From VAXT01 sp963728535 (GTDB lineage Bacteria; Actinomycetota; Thermoleophilia; Gaiellales; Gaiellaceae): 64,000 nucleotides of DNA. This document shows, piece after piece, positions 24,416 through 33,266 of the stretch (the stretch's first letter is position 1; the number at the start of each line of letters is the position of its first letter). A model generated the notes under the pieces. That model saw only the letters and a program-made list of their open reading frames with translations, did not search any database and was not told the DNA's origin. The stretch is taken from the NCBI GenBank assembly GCA_963728535.1, contig CAVSKK010000001.1:124001-188000 (forward strand). The letters run 5' to 3'. The position numbers and the translations under genes were made by a program.

Positions 24416-27400
24416 CCGTGGTCGAGGAGGCCCGCACTCCGAACGAGGAGCAGCTGGCGGCGATCGACGCTGGCGGCCTCGTCTTCGTCTCCGCGGGCGC
24501 GGGGACGGGCAAGACGACGGTGCTCGTCGAGCGCTTCGTGCGAGCGGTCTGCGATCGCGGCCTGCCCATCGACTCGGTGCTGGCGATCACATACACCGAG
24601 CGGGCTGCCGGTGAGTTGCGTGGGCGAATTCGGCAGCGGCTCGCCGAGCTCGGGCGCCACGATCTGGCACGAGAGCTGGACGGCGCGTGGATCTCGACGA
24701 TCCACGGCTTCTGTCACCGCCTGCTGAAGGCGCATCCCTTCGAGGCCGGCATCGACCCGCGTTTCCGTGTGCTCGACGAGAACCAGGCTCGGGTGCTGGC
24801 CGGCGAGGCGTTCGAGCAGGCGCTCGAGGCCTTCTGTGCGTCCGGGGACCCCGAGCGGATCCGGCTGCTGGCGACGTATCGGGCGCGCGGCCTGCGCCGG
24901 ATGCTGACCGGCGTCTTCGAGACGCTGCGCTCCGCGGGCCGGGAGCTCGTCCTCGAGATCGCCGGCAGGCCGCCTCTGGATTCGCGAATCGAGGAGTTGC
25001 GCGAGGCGGCGCGGTGCGTGCTCGAGGACACGGCCGGGATGGAGAAGGCCGAGACGGCCCGGGAGAGCGCGGCGCGGGCACTCGACCTTCTCGAGCGCCC
25101 GCCTTCGGCCGAGCGGCTGATCGACCTCTCCGACCTGGCCGCCCGGGGCGGGCCGCGTGACCGGTTCGCGAGCTACGAGGAGGCGCGCCACGGAGTCGAG
25201 CAGGCGGCGCTCGACGAGCTCGCAGCAAGAGACCGAGGGCTCCTCGAGGAGCTGCTGAGGCGCTTCGCCGACGCCTACGCAGCCGCCAAGGATGGTGAGT
25301 CCGCGCTCGATTTCGAGGACCTCCAGCTGAACGCGAGGAACCTCCTTCGGGATCACCCCGCGATTCGCGACCGCGAGAGCTGGCACTTCCGCTCGGTGCT
25401 CGTGGACGAGTTCCAGGACACGAATCGCCTTCAGTGCGAGCTGATCGACCTGCTCGCCACCGAGGACCTCTTCTTCGTCGGCGACGAGTTTCAGTCCATC
25501 TACCGCTTCCGGCACGCGGACGTCGACGTCTTTCGCGAGCGCCGCGAGGCCTCCGGCGGCGTGCTTGCCCTCACCGAGAACTACCGCTCGCGGCCCGAGG
25601 TGCTCGAGGTCATCAACCACCTCTTCTCGGCTGACTTCGGCGACTCGTTTCAGCCGCTCTCTGCTGCGGGCCGCTTTGCCGATCCTGCCTTCGGCACCGC
25701 GGTCGAGCTGCTCGTCACCGACAAGGCGACGTACAAGGAAAGCGGCACGCACTGGCGCGCCGCCGAGGCCAAGCATGTGGCGACGCGCGTCAAGGATCTC
25801 GTCGAGTCCGGCGAGGCGACTCCAGGCGAGATCGTCCTCCTCTTCGCGGCGGGAACCGACGCGAAGCTCTACGAAGAGGCTCTCCGTGAGCTCGGCCTCC
25901 CGACTTTTCGAGCGACCGGCCGCGACTACTACCACCAGCAGCAGGTCATCGACCTCCTGGCCTACCTGCGGCTCCTGCACAACCGCTACGACGACGAGGC
26001 GCTCGTCACAGTTCTCGCCTCGCCGTTCGTGGGCGTCTCGAACGACGCGCTCATGCATCTGCGGCGGGCTGCCGAGCGCCGGCCCCTGTTCGTCGGGCTC
26101 GAACGCTCGCTCCCGGCGGGCCTCTCGGATCGCGACGCCCAGTTCTTCCGTGCGTTCAAGCAGCGCTACGACCGCCTGGCAAGTCTCGCTTCGAGGCTCT
26201 CCATCGAACGTCTTTGCGAGCGTGTGATCGCCGACCACGACTACGACCTCGCGGTGCTCGCCCAGTGGGACGGGCGGCGGCGCTACGCGAACCTGCGCAA
26301 GCTGGCGCGGCTGGCGCGCTCGTACGAGGAGCTGCGCGGGCCCGACGTCGAGGGCTTCGTGCGCTTCGTTCGCGAGCAGGGCGTCGTCGGCGCCTCCGAG
26401 CTCGAAGCGGTTGCAGAGGAGGAGGGCACCGATGTCATCCGGCTGCTCACGATCCACGGCGCGAAGGGCCTCGAGTTCAAGGTCGTCGTCGTTGCGGACG
26501 CAGGCCGCCACGGAGCAGCGCGCGACACGGACGAGATCCTCTGCCTGCCCGACGGCCGTCTCGGCTTCCGCGTCGCCGATCCGTCGACGGGCACGCGCCT
26601 CCCGACCTCGGACTACGAGGAGGTGAAGAAGGTCGAGGACGAGGCCGCCGAGGCGGAGCGACGGCGCCTCTACTACGTCGCAATGACGCGTGCGATCGAC
26701 CGCCTCATCGTCTCGGGCTCGATCGACCCGACGCGTGCCGGTGACGAGTCGACTCCGATCGGCTGGGTGCTTGCGCGGCTCGACGCGAAGGAGCTCGAAG
26801 ACGCGACCGACGCTCCCGTGGAGATCGAGCGCGACGGAGCGCGGCTCATCCTGCGTCTCGACCGCTTCGACGGCCACGAGCCGGCCGAGATCGAGGTCGA
26901 GGAGACCGAGGAGGATCCGCAGCTCGCCCTCTTCGCACTCGAAGACGGGAGCCTTGCGATCATCGACGCGCCCAGGCTGCCCGACCTCGTGCCGCTGCCG
27001 GAGCCGCCGGCCAACCGCGTGCGGACGCTTTCGTACAGCTCCCTCTCGCTCTACGAGCGGTGCTCCTATCGGTTCTACGCCGAGCGGATCGTCGGGCTGC
27101 GGGAGACAAGGCCGGCCCGGGGATCCGGGGAGGGGGGCCTGGCTGCAACCGAGATCGGCGACGCCGTTCATGTCCTCCTCGAGGAGCTCGATCTGGCTTC
27201 CCCGGAACCGCCCGCCGACCTGGCGGAAGCGGTGCGGGGGCGCTATCCAACCGCGACCGACGACGAAGTTGCACGCGTGCGAGGCCTGATCGAGGACTAC
27301 TGCCGGTCGGAACTCGCCAGGCGGATTGCGTCCCTCCCCGGCGCTTCGGTCGAGCGCTCGTTCTCGTTCGAGCATGACGGGGTTCTCCTGCGGGGGCGCG

Positions 27401-27768
27401 TGGACGTGTTTCACGAGGCCAGCGGCCGGGCTTTCGTCCTCGACTACAAGACGAATGTGCTCGAAGGGGCGACGCCGGCCGAGGTCGTCGAGCGCGAGTA
27501 CCGGCTCCAACGGCTCGTGTACGCACTCGCGATCCTGCGGGCCGGAGCCTCCGAGGTCGAGGTCGTCTACCAGTTCCTCGAGCGCCCGGACGACCTCGTG
27601 AGTAGCTCCTTCGGGGCCGCGGACCTGCCGGCTCTGGAGAGCGAGCTGTCGGAGGCAATCGCGACCATCCAGGCCGGAAACTTCCGCCCGACGCCGAGCG
27701 ACTACGCCTGCCCCACGTGCCCCGCGCTCGATCTCGTCTGCGCGGGACCGCGGCTCAACGGTGCGTAG
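24412..27768 (+). CDS. addA: AddA-like UvrD-family helicase with C-terminal nuclease
   Basis: A 1118-residue superfamily 1A helicase joined to a RecB-type nuclease. Walker A is SAGAGTGKTT (about 27-36), motif II is VDEFQDTNR (Asp332-Glu333), motif III to VI include ENYRSRPEVL, TIHGAKGLEF and RRRLYYVAMTRA. The C-terminal nuclease shows LRGRVDVF then LDYKTN (Asp1011, Lys1013) and QxxxY. It overlaps addB by 4 bases and nth by 8, so the three form a repair operon. The pairing is AddAB-like; actinobacterial AdnAB is the main alternative, but there both subunits carry active helicase motors. Confidence 0.92.
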   Translation: MTVVEEARTPNEEQLAAIDAGGLVFVSAGAGTGKTTVLVERFVRAVCDRGLPIDSVLAITYTERAAGELRGRIRQRLAELGRHDLARELDGAWISTIHGFCHRLLKAHPFEAGIDPRFRVLDENQARVLAGEAFEQALEAFCASGDPERIRLLATYRARGLRRMLTGVFETLRSAGRELVLEIAGRPPLDSRIEELREAARCVLEDTAGMEKAETARESAARALDLLERPPSAERLIDLSDLAARGGPRDRFASYEEARHGVEQAALDELAARDRGLLEELLRRFADAYAAAKDGESALDFEDLQLNARNLLRDHPAIRDRESWHFRSVLVDEFQDTNRLQCELIDLLATEDLFFVGDEFQSIYRFRHADVDVFRERREASGGVLALTENYRSRPEVLEVINHLFSADFGDSFQPLSAAGRFADPAFGTAVELLVTDKATYKESGTHWRAAEAKHVATRVKDLVESGEATPGEIVLLFAAGTDAKLYEEALRELGLPTFRATGRDYYHQQQVIDLLAYLRLLHNRYDDEALVTVLASPFVGVSNDALMHLRRAAERRPLFVGLERSLPAGLSDRDAQFFRAFKQRYDRLASLASRLSIERLCERVIADHDYDLAVLAQWDGRRRYANLRKLARLARSYEELRGPDVEGFVRFVREQGVVGASELEAVAEEEGTDVIRLLTIHGAKGLEFKVVVVADAGRHGAARDTDEILCLPDGRLGFRVADPSTGTRLPTSDYEEVKKVEDEAAEAERRRLYYVAMTRAIDRLIVSGSIDPTRAGDESTPIGWVLARLDAKELEDATDAPVEIERDGARLILRLDRFDGHEPAEIEVEETEEDPQLALFALEDGSLAIIDAPRLPDLVPLPEPPANRVRTLSYSSLSLYERCSYRFYAERIVGLRETRPARGSGEGGLAATEIGDAVHVLLEELDLASPEPPADLAEAVRGRYPTATDDEVARVRGLIEDYCRSELARRIASLPGASVERSFSFEHDGVLLRGRVDVFHEASGRAFVLDYKTNVLEGATPAEVVEREYRLQRLVYALAILRAGASEVEVVYQFLERPDDLVSSSFGAADLPALESELSEAIATIQAGNFRPTPSDYACPTCPALDLVCAGPRLNGA

Positions 27769-28426
27769 CTTCGTCGCCGAGGCCCGGAAGCGCGTCGGGC
27801 CGAAGCGGGCGCGCATCGTCCCGATTATCGAGCGGCTCCTGGTCGAGCACGCGGACGCGACGATCGCGCTGACGTTCAGGAACGAGCTCGAGCTGCTCGT
27901 CTCCGTGATGCTCTCGGCGCAGACGACCGACGTCAACGTGAACCGAGTCACGCCGGCCCTGTTCCAGAAGTACCGCCGGCCCGAGGACTACCTCGCGGTA
28001 CCGGTCGAGGAGCTCGAGAACGACATCCGGCCGACCGGCTTCTTCCGGCAGAAGACGAGGTCGCTGCGCGGGACGATGAAGATGCTGGTCGAGGAGTTCG
28101 ACGGCAAGGTGCCGCGGACGCTCGAGGAGCTCACGCGGCTACCCGGCGTCGCGAGAAAGACAGCGAACGTCGTCGCGTCAGAGCTCGGCCACACGCAGGG
28201 GATCGTCGTCGACACCCACGTTCGCCGTCTCTCCCAGCGGCTCGGCCTCACCAGGCGCGACGACCCGGTCAAGATCGAGCGGGACCTGATGAAGATCGTC
28301 CCGCGAGAGCGCTGGGGCGTATTCCCGCACCTGCTGATCTGGCACGGCCGCCGCGTCTGCCTCGCGCGCCGGCCGCGCTGCGAAGAGTGCGTCCTGAACG
28401 ACCTCTGTCCGTCGAGTCGCGTCTAA
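27761..28426 (+). CDS. nth: Endonuclease III
   Basis: A 221-residue bifunctional DNA glycosylase/AP lyase that removes oxidised pyrimidines. The helix-hairpin-helix LPGVARKTANVV contains the catalytic Lys133. Asp151 follows in VVDTHVRRLSQRLGL. The C-terminal 4Fe-4S cluster ligands have the standard C-x6-C-x2-C-x5-C spacing (CLARRPRCEECVLNDLC). GTG 27761 overlaps the end of addA. Confidence 0.96.
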   Translation: MRSFVAEARKRVGPKRARIVPIIERLLVEHADATIALTFRNELELLVSVMLSAQTTDVNVNRVTPALFQKYRRPEDYLAVPVEELENDIRPTGFFRQKTRSLRGTMKMLVEEFDGKVPRTLEELTRLPGVARKTANVVASELGHTQGIVVDTHVRRLSQRLGLTRRDDPVKIERDLMKIVPRERWGVFPHLLIWHGRRVCLARRPRCEECVLNDLCPSSRV

Positions 28427-28450
28427 CGGGGCGTGCTGCAGAATCTCCGA

Positions 28451-29983
28451 ATGGCCGAACATGCGGTGGTGGTAGCCGGAGGCGGCCCGACGGGGCTGAT
28501 GCTGGCGGGCGAGCTGGCGTTGGCGGGGGTGGACGTTGCCGTTGTGGAGCGGCGCGCCGGCCAAGACCTCCCCGGCTCGCGCGCAGGGGGTCTGCACTCA
28601 CGGACGATCGAGGTTCTCGATCAACGCGGGATCGCCGATCGGTTCCTCTCGGAGGGACAGGTGGCGCAGGTCGCGGCCTTCCTCCCCGGCGAGTCTTTGG
28701 ACATCAGCGACTTCCCCACCCGGCACAACTACGGGCTCGGGCTGTGGCAGAACCACATCGAGCGCATCCTGGCCGGCTGGGTCGGCGAGCTGGCGGTGAC
28801 GATCCATCGCGGACGTGAGGTGACAGGCTTCGCGCAGGACGACACGGGCGTCGACGTCGAACTGTCCGACAGCCAGTCGCTGCGGACGGAATACCTCGTC
28901 GGGTGCGACGGAGGCCGCAGCATCATCCGGAAGGCAGCCGGCATCGACTTCCCCGGCTGGGATCCGACGACGAGCGCTCTGCTCGCCGAGGGCGAGATGG
29001 CCGAGGAGCCGGAACTGGGCACCCGCCGCACTGCCTCAGGCATCAATTCGTTGGGCAAGGTGGAGTACGAGATCCGCGACGGCGAGGTGGTCTACGAGGA
29101 TGGGGGGACGGTGCGGGTGATGGTGACCGAACCGCACGTCGGAGCCACCGCGGAGCCCACCCTGCGCGATCTCAGCGAAGGCCTCATCGCCGTGTACGGG
29201 ACCGACTACGGGATCCACAGTCCCACCTGGATCACCAGGTTCACCGACATGACTCGGCAGGCCGCGGCCTACCGCGAGGGACGGATCCTGTTGGCCGGCG
29301 ACGCCGCGCACGTGCATTCCCCGGTCGGTGGACAGGGCCTCAACACCGGTGTGCAGGATGCGGTGAACCTGGGCTGGAAGCTGGGCCAGGTGGTCAAGCA
29401 GACATCGCCGGAAAGCCTCCTGGATACTTACCACGCCGAGCGCCACCCGGTCGCTGCCCGCATCCTTCGCAACACGATGGCGCAAGTCGCGCTGATGCGC
29501 GTCGACGACCGCATCGAGGCGCTGCGCGACACCGTGTCCGAGCTGCTGAGCATGGACGAGCCGCGCAAGCGATTCGCCGCGATGATGTCCGGCCTGGACA
29601 TTCATTACGACCTCGGCGAGGGACACCCGCTGCTCGGGCGCCGCATGCCCGATCTCGACCTGCTCACCGCCGACGGCCCGCTGCGGGTCTTCAGCCTCCT
29701 CCACGACGCCCGGCCGGTGCTTCTGAACCTCGCTGAGCCTGGCGGCTTCGACATCACTCGATGGACAGATCGGGTTCAGCTGATCGAGGCCAAATACGCT
29801 GGTACGTGGGAGCTTCCGGCGCTGGGCCAGGTTGCACCCCCCGCTGCCGTGCTGATCAGACCCGATGGCTACGTCGCCTGGGTCGGAGAGGGCACAGAAA
29901 CCGGCTTGCGCGACGCGCTGACTACCTGGTTCGGAGCACCGTGGGAGCCACGCCCTAGTTGCGTCGCGTCAGCGCGACCATGA
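28451..29983 (+). CDS. FAD-dependent aromatic monooxygenase (group A)
   Basis: A 510-residue flavoprotein hydroxylase. It has the dinucleotide motif VVVAGGGPTGLMLAGELALAG at the N-terminus, the DG motif YLVGCDGGRSIIRKAAG, and the second FAD motif RILLAGDAAHVHSPVGGQGL. A thioredoxin-like C-terminal domain (from about 390) is typical of polyketide-tailoring and rifampicin/tetracycline-type monooxygenases. Substrate unknown. ATG 28451 puts the FAD motif at residue 8; a GTG at 28433 would add six residues. Its base composition looks slightly less GC-extreme than its neighbours, and no pathway genes are nearby, so acquisition by transfer is possible. Confidence 0.88.
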   Translation: MAEHAVVVAGGGPTGLMLAGELALAGVDVAVVERRAGQDLPGSRAGGLHSRTIEVLDQRGIADRFLSEGQVAQVAAFLPGESLDISDFPTRHNYGLGLWQNHIERILAGWVGELAVTIHRGREVTGFAQDDTGVDVELSDSQSLRTEYLVGCDGGRSIIRKAAGIDFPGWDPTTSALLAEGEMAEEPELGTRRTASGINSLGKVEYEIRDGEVVYEDGGTVRVMVTEPHVGATAEPTLRDLSEGLIAVYGTDYGIHSPTWITRFTDMTRQAAAYREGRILLAGDAAHVHSPVGGQGLNTGVQDAVNLGWKLGQVVKQTSPESLLDTYHAERHPVAARILRNTMAQVALMRVDDRIEALRDTVSELLSMDEPRKRFAAMMSGLDIHYDLGEGHPLLGRRMPDLDLLTADGPLRVFSLLHDARPVLLNLAEPGGFDITRWTDRVQLIEAKYAGTWELPALGQVAPPAAVLIRPDGYVAWVGEGTETGLRDALTTWFGAPWEPRPSCVASARP

Positions 29984-30404
29984 GGCCGCCGTCGTCGTCA
30001 TAGGCAGGGAAGAAGTCTGCAGTCACCGGTTGGTCGAGACCGTTCCGGGTGCGCACTTCGAGTCGCTCCCCGAGGCGGCGGACTCCCCATTCGCGCGAGA
30101 GCTCGGCGGGGTTCTTTCCCTCCTCGAACCCTGACAGACCGAACGCCTGCATGACATCCCGCCCGAGGACGTCCTTCTCCTGGTAACCGGTCAGCTCGAA
30201 GACCCCACGTCCGAGCGCGAGGACGCGACCCTCCGAGTCGCAGACGACGAAGCCTGTCGTCGGCGCGGGGTAGTAGTCGTCCAGCAGCTCGAAGAGGAAG
30301 CCGAAGCCGCAGCGCCGGCATGCAGGCGCCTGCTCGGAGAAGCCCTCGACCCCGTCGACGTCGATCGATCGGTGCTTGCAGTTCGGGCAGATGAACCAGG
30401 CCAT
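29955..30404 (-). CDS. Zinc-ribbon PAS domain protein
   Basis: A 149-residue soluble protein with an N-terminal zinc ribbon (CPNC at 6-9, CRRC at 29-32) followed by a single PAS domain (GFVVCDSEGRVLALGRGVFELTGY, then VLGRDVMQAFGL). There is no output domain, so it may act as a small sensor or adaptor. Its last 29 bases overlap the convergent monooxygenase gene. Confidence 0.85.
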   Translation of the reverse strand: MAWFICPNCKHRSIDVDGVEGFSEQAPACRRCGFGFLFELLDDYYPAPTTGFVVCDSEGRVLALGRGVFELTGYQEKDVLGRDVMQAFGLSGFEEGKNPAELSREWGVRRLGERLEVRTRNGLDQPVTADFFPAYDDDGGLMVALTRRN

Positions 30405-30411
30405 GGTTCCG

Positions 30412-30417
30412 ATCGTA
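30412..30417 (-). promoter_or_regulatory. -10 element of the PAS gene, probably leaderless
   Basis: TACGAT on the minus strand, 7 bases, then ATG 30404. Confidence 0.5.
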
Positions 30418-30457
30418 GCCGTGCGGTCTGCCCTCGCACGGCGACATCTCTCGGCTC

Positions 30458-31390
30458 CTAGATCCAGCCCTTGCGGCGGTAAAACACGACCTGGAAAACG
30501 GTGCTTGCGAGGATCCAGCCCCACGACCACCAATAGCCGAAGCCCCAGCGCAGCTCGGGCATGTGTCTGAAGTTCTGGCCGTAGAGTCCGACGATGAAGG
30601 TCGGGACGAGGAGGATCGAGGCGATCGCGGTCAGCCTCTTCATCGCTTCGTTCTGGTCGATCGCGACCCGTGCCTGCTGGTAATCCCGGACGGCGGCGAG
30701 CAGCTCGCGGGCGTACTCGATCGCCTCTGTGGCCCGAAGCAACTTGTCGTAGGTGGTTGCGAACTGGCGCTCGATCTCGTTTGGGAACACTTCGCGCGAA
30801 AACGGCATCCGACCCTGGAGGTCGACTCGGCCGTCCACGATCTCGCGCACGGCATCTCGCGTCGGCGCGAGCGTCCTTCGGATGTGGAGCAGGTCGTGTC
30901 GGAACTGCGAGATGCGCCTGCGGGTCTTCTCGGGCGGCCACTCGTCGATGTGCTCCTCCAGCTCGTCGATCTCCTCGTCGATGTCGTCGAGCAGGTCGAG
31001 GTACCGCTCGGCGATCTCGTCGACGAGGTAGTAGGCGATCATCCCGGGTGGCACCTCGTGACGATGCACGTCGCAGAGGTCCCGGACGCGGCTGGGGTCG
31101 AACGGTTGCTCGGCGCCCGGCGTCTTGCGCACGGTGACGATCCGCTCCCGGGTGAGAACGAAATCGACCTCCTGGTAGAAGACGCGGTCTTCTTCGGGCA
31201 AAGCAACGGCCACGAGCGCCAGGCCGAGGATGTAGCCGCCGTGGCTCTTGACGGACGGGCGGATGTCCCCTTCCGAAGAAGCCGGCCGCAGGAGCTGTTG
31301 CAGCGCGTCGGGACGAATGTCGTCGGGAACGTGCTTCCGCAGCTCGTCCTCGTCAGGGTCGAGTAGGTCGATCCAGGCCGTCCCCGCCAT
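30458..31390 (-). CDS. CorA family divalent metal transporter with GQN in place of GMN
   Basis: A 310-residue CorA-like channel. It has the long cytoplasmic helices (about residues 120-250, rich in Glu/Arg) and two C-terminal transmembrane segments (AIASILLVPTFIVGLYG and WWSWGWILASTVFQVVFY), ending in a basic RRKGW tail. The selectivity motif after the first segment is normally YGMNF; here it is YGQNF. Changes at this Met occur in CorA relatives and can alter ion preference. Transport of Mg or Co is the family role; selectivity here is uncertain. Confidence 0.9.
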   Translation of the reverse strand: MAGTAWIDLLDPDEDELRKHVPDDIRPDALQQLLRPASSEGDIRPSVKSHGGYILGLALVAVALPEEDRVFYQEVDFVLTRERIVTVRKTPGAEQPFDPSRVRDLCDVHRHEVPPGMIAYYLVDEIAERYLDLLDDIDEEIDELEEHIDEWPPEKTRRRISQFRHDLLHIRRTLAPTRDAVREIVDGRVDLQGRMPFSREVFPNEIERQFATTYDKLLRATEAIEYARELLAAVRDYQQARVAIDQNEAMKRLTAIASILLVPTFIVGLYGQNFRHMPELRWGFGYWWSWGWILASTVFQVVFYRRKGWI

Positions 31391-31396
31391 GCGGCG

Positions 31397-31402
31397 AGGG
31401 TA
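31397..31402 (-). promoter_or_regulatory. -10 element of the corA-like gene, probably leaderless
   Basis: TACCCT on the minus strand, 6 bases, then ATG 31390. Confidence 0.5.
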
Positions 31403-31427
31403 CTGCGCGACTCGGCTAGTGCTTGCC

Positions 31428-32420
31428 CTAGACCTCTGCGGTTTCCGCTTCGATGCGCGGGGCCGTCAGCGCCGTCGCTTCGTGCCCTTCCTCGGCCGCG
31501 AGCATGCGCTCGGCATCGAGCGCAGCCATCGCGCCCGTACCGGCGGCGGTCACCGCCTGGCGGTATGTGTGGTCGACGACGTCACCCGCAGCGAAGACGC
31601 CGGGGATGTTCGTCCTGGTCGATCCTGGCTCGACGATGAGGTACCCGGGCCCGTCGTGCTCGAGCTGGTCGAGGAAGAGGCTCGTATTGGGATCGTGGCC
31701 GACCGCTACGAAGAGCCCCTGCGCGGGGATCTCCCTCGTCTCGCCGGTATTCAGGTCGCGGATTGCTACTGCCCTGACCTTGCCTTCCTCGCCGAGCACC
31801 TTGTCGACGACGGCGTTCGTGATGAACTCGATCTTCGGGTTGGCCCGCGCGCGGTCGAGCATGATCGGCGAGGCACGGAACTCGTCCCGCCGGTGAACGA
31901 TGTACACATGCTTCGCGAACTTCGTCAGGAAGGTCGCCTCTTCCATCGCCGAGTCCCCGCCGCCGACGACCACGACGTCCTTCTCCTTGAAGAAGGCGGC
32001 GTCGCAGACGGCGCAGTACGAGACGCCGCGTCCCTGCATTGCCTTCTCGGACTCGAGCCCGAGCTGGCGCGCGCTCGCGCCGGTCGCGACGATCACCGAC
32101 CGCGCCCGGTACTCGTCGCCGTCCACCTCGACGGTGAACGGCCGTTCGGAGAAGTCGACCGCCGTCACGTCTTCGGTCAGGAACTCCGCGCCGAAGCGCT
32201 CGGCCTGCGAGCGGAAGTCCTTCATCATCTCGGGGCCGAGGACGCCTTCGGGATAGCCCGGGTAGTTCTCGACATCGCTCGTGATCATGAGCTGGCCGCC
32301 GAACATCATGCCTTCGATCACAAGCGGCTTGAGATTCGCGCGCGCGGCATAGAGGGCGGCCGTGTAACCGGCCGGCCCGCCGCCGATGATGATCAGGTCT
32401 CGCACGTCGTTGTCAGTCAT
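31428..32420 (-). CDS. trxB: Thioredoxin-disulfide reductase
   Basis: A 330-residue low-molecular-weight thioredoxin reductase using NADPH and FAD. It shows GGGPAGYTAALYAARA, the redox CAVC (Cys136, Cys139), GGGDSAMEEATFLTKF for NADPH, and the closing FAD motif GVFAAGDVVDH. It precedes the corA-like gene on the same strand. The start ATG has CTGGAGC upstream. A short Ala/Glu tail extends beyond the usual end. Confidence 0.96.
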   Translation of the reverse strand: MTDNDVRDLIIIGGGPAGYTAALYAARANLKPLVIEGMMFGGQLMITSDVENYPGYPEGVLGPEMMKDFRSQAERFGAEFLTEDVTAVDFSERPFTVEVDGDEYRARSVIVATGASARQLGLESEKAMQGRGVSYCAVCDAAFFKEKDVVVVGGGDSAMEEATFLTKFAKHVYIVHRRDEFRASPIMLDRARANPKIEFITNAVVDKVLGEEGKVRAVAIRDLNTGETREIPAQGLFVAVGHDPNTSLFLDQLEHDGPGYLIVEPGSTRTNIPGVFAAGDVVDHTYRQAVTAAGTGAMAALDAERMLAAEEGHEATALTAPRIEAETAEV

Positions 32421-32525
32421 GTTGCTCCAGAGATTCGTGGGGCCGTTCGGGCCCTCAGGTTATTCAACGAATCGGACCTCTTGAAACTTCCCCCCTCCAG
32501 TTGGCAGGATGCACGCTGACTGCAC

Positions 32526-33221
32526 ATGCGGGGTCTACTGAAACTATCCGCCGGCATTGCCCTGGTCGGGCTGCTCGCGTTCGTCGCGGGGACGGCCCAC
32601 GGGGCAGCACAGGCCAAACGGGTTGCCTTTCGCGTCACCCTCAAGACGACGATCGTGAAGAACTGGAACGCCGTCTCCCGCACGAACGTGAACGGTTGTC
32701 CGACCTCGTATCGATCTCTTGGGCGGCGCGTCGTCACGCTGCAAAGCAAGCGTCCGACGACCGTAGTCGTCACCTTCCGCAACAACCGGATGGTCTCGTT
32801 CGCCCCGGCGGCCGTGCGGTTCCTCGCGGGGGAGGTCGTTCAGACGGGGAGCAGGACGACGACCGTCGCGGCTCCCTGCACTCCGAGCACGAAGCGCTCG
32901 ACCTGCGCTCGCAGGCACCGCGCCGTCAAGGGCGTGAGATTCGCCTTCTTCCGCAGTGCGCGCAACGAGATCTCGTTCCGCCGCTCGCGGCTCCCTGGGC
33001 TCGCGGCGGGCTGTCCGCCCGAATCGGCGCAAGTGCGTGCGATCCAGTCAGGCCTCGAGGAGGCTGAGGGCGAGATCTCGGAAGAGGCCCTTGCGGACTC
33101 GCGCGTTCGGACCCAAACGGCGACCGGCAGCGCCGCGGCAGAGACCGACCTCGAGGACGAGGACACCGGCCGCGTCGTCGAGCGCGTGAGCTGGAAGCTG
33201 ACGTTCACCCGAAAGCGCTAG
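32526..33221 (+). CDS. Secreted protein of unknown function
   Basis: A 231-residue protein with a clear signal peptide (LSAGIALVGLLAFVAGTAHGAAQA). The mature part is strand-rich and basic up to residue 160, with four cysteines (GCPTS, APCTP, STCAR, GCPPE) that could form two disulfides. It then turns acidic (EEAEGEISEEALADS) and ends with a strand VSWKLTFTRKR. No family recognised. It is followed at 46 bases by the eRF1-like gene, which has its own promoter. Confidence 0.7.
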   Translation: MRGLLKLSAGIALVGLLAFVAGTAHGAAQAKRVAFRVTLKTTIVKNWNAVSRTNVNGCPTSYRSLGRRVVTLQSKRPTTVVVTFRNNRMVSFAPAAVRFLAGEVVQTGSRTTTVAAPCTPSTKRSTCARRHRAVKGVRFAFFRSARNEISFRRSRLPGLAAGCPPESAQVRAIQSGLEEAEGEISEEALADSRVRTQTATGSAAAETDLEDEDTGRVVERVSWKLTFTRKR

Positions 33222-33231
33222 GTCCTACGCG

Positions 33232-33259
33232 TAGAATCGCCGCTTTCCGGCAAGGAGAG
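33232..33259 (+). promoter_or_regulatory. -10 element and ribosome binding site of the eRF1-like gene
   Basis: TAGAAT at 33232-33237 and AAGGAGAG at 33252-33259, ahead of ATG 33267. This is one of the few genes here with both a promoter-like hexamer and a leader with a strong Shine-Dalgarno sequence. Confidence 0.5.
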
Positions 33260-33266
33260 AGGGCAC

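Noticed and set aside
24247..27951. A 1234-codon open frame antisense to the addA-like gene
   Set aside because: In DNA this GC-rich, frames opposite real genes stay open by codon bias. The translation is low-complexity with no domain, while the + strand has a complete helicase.
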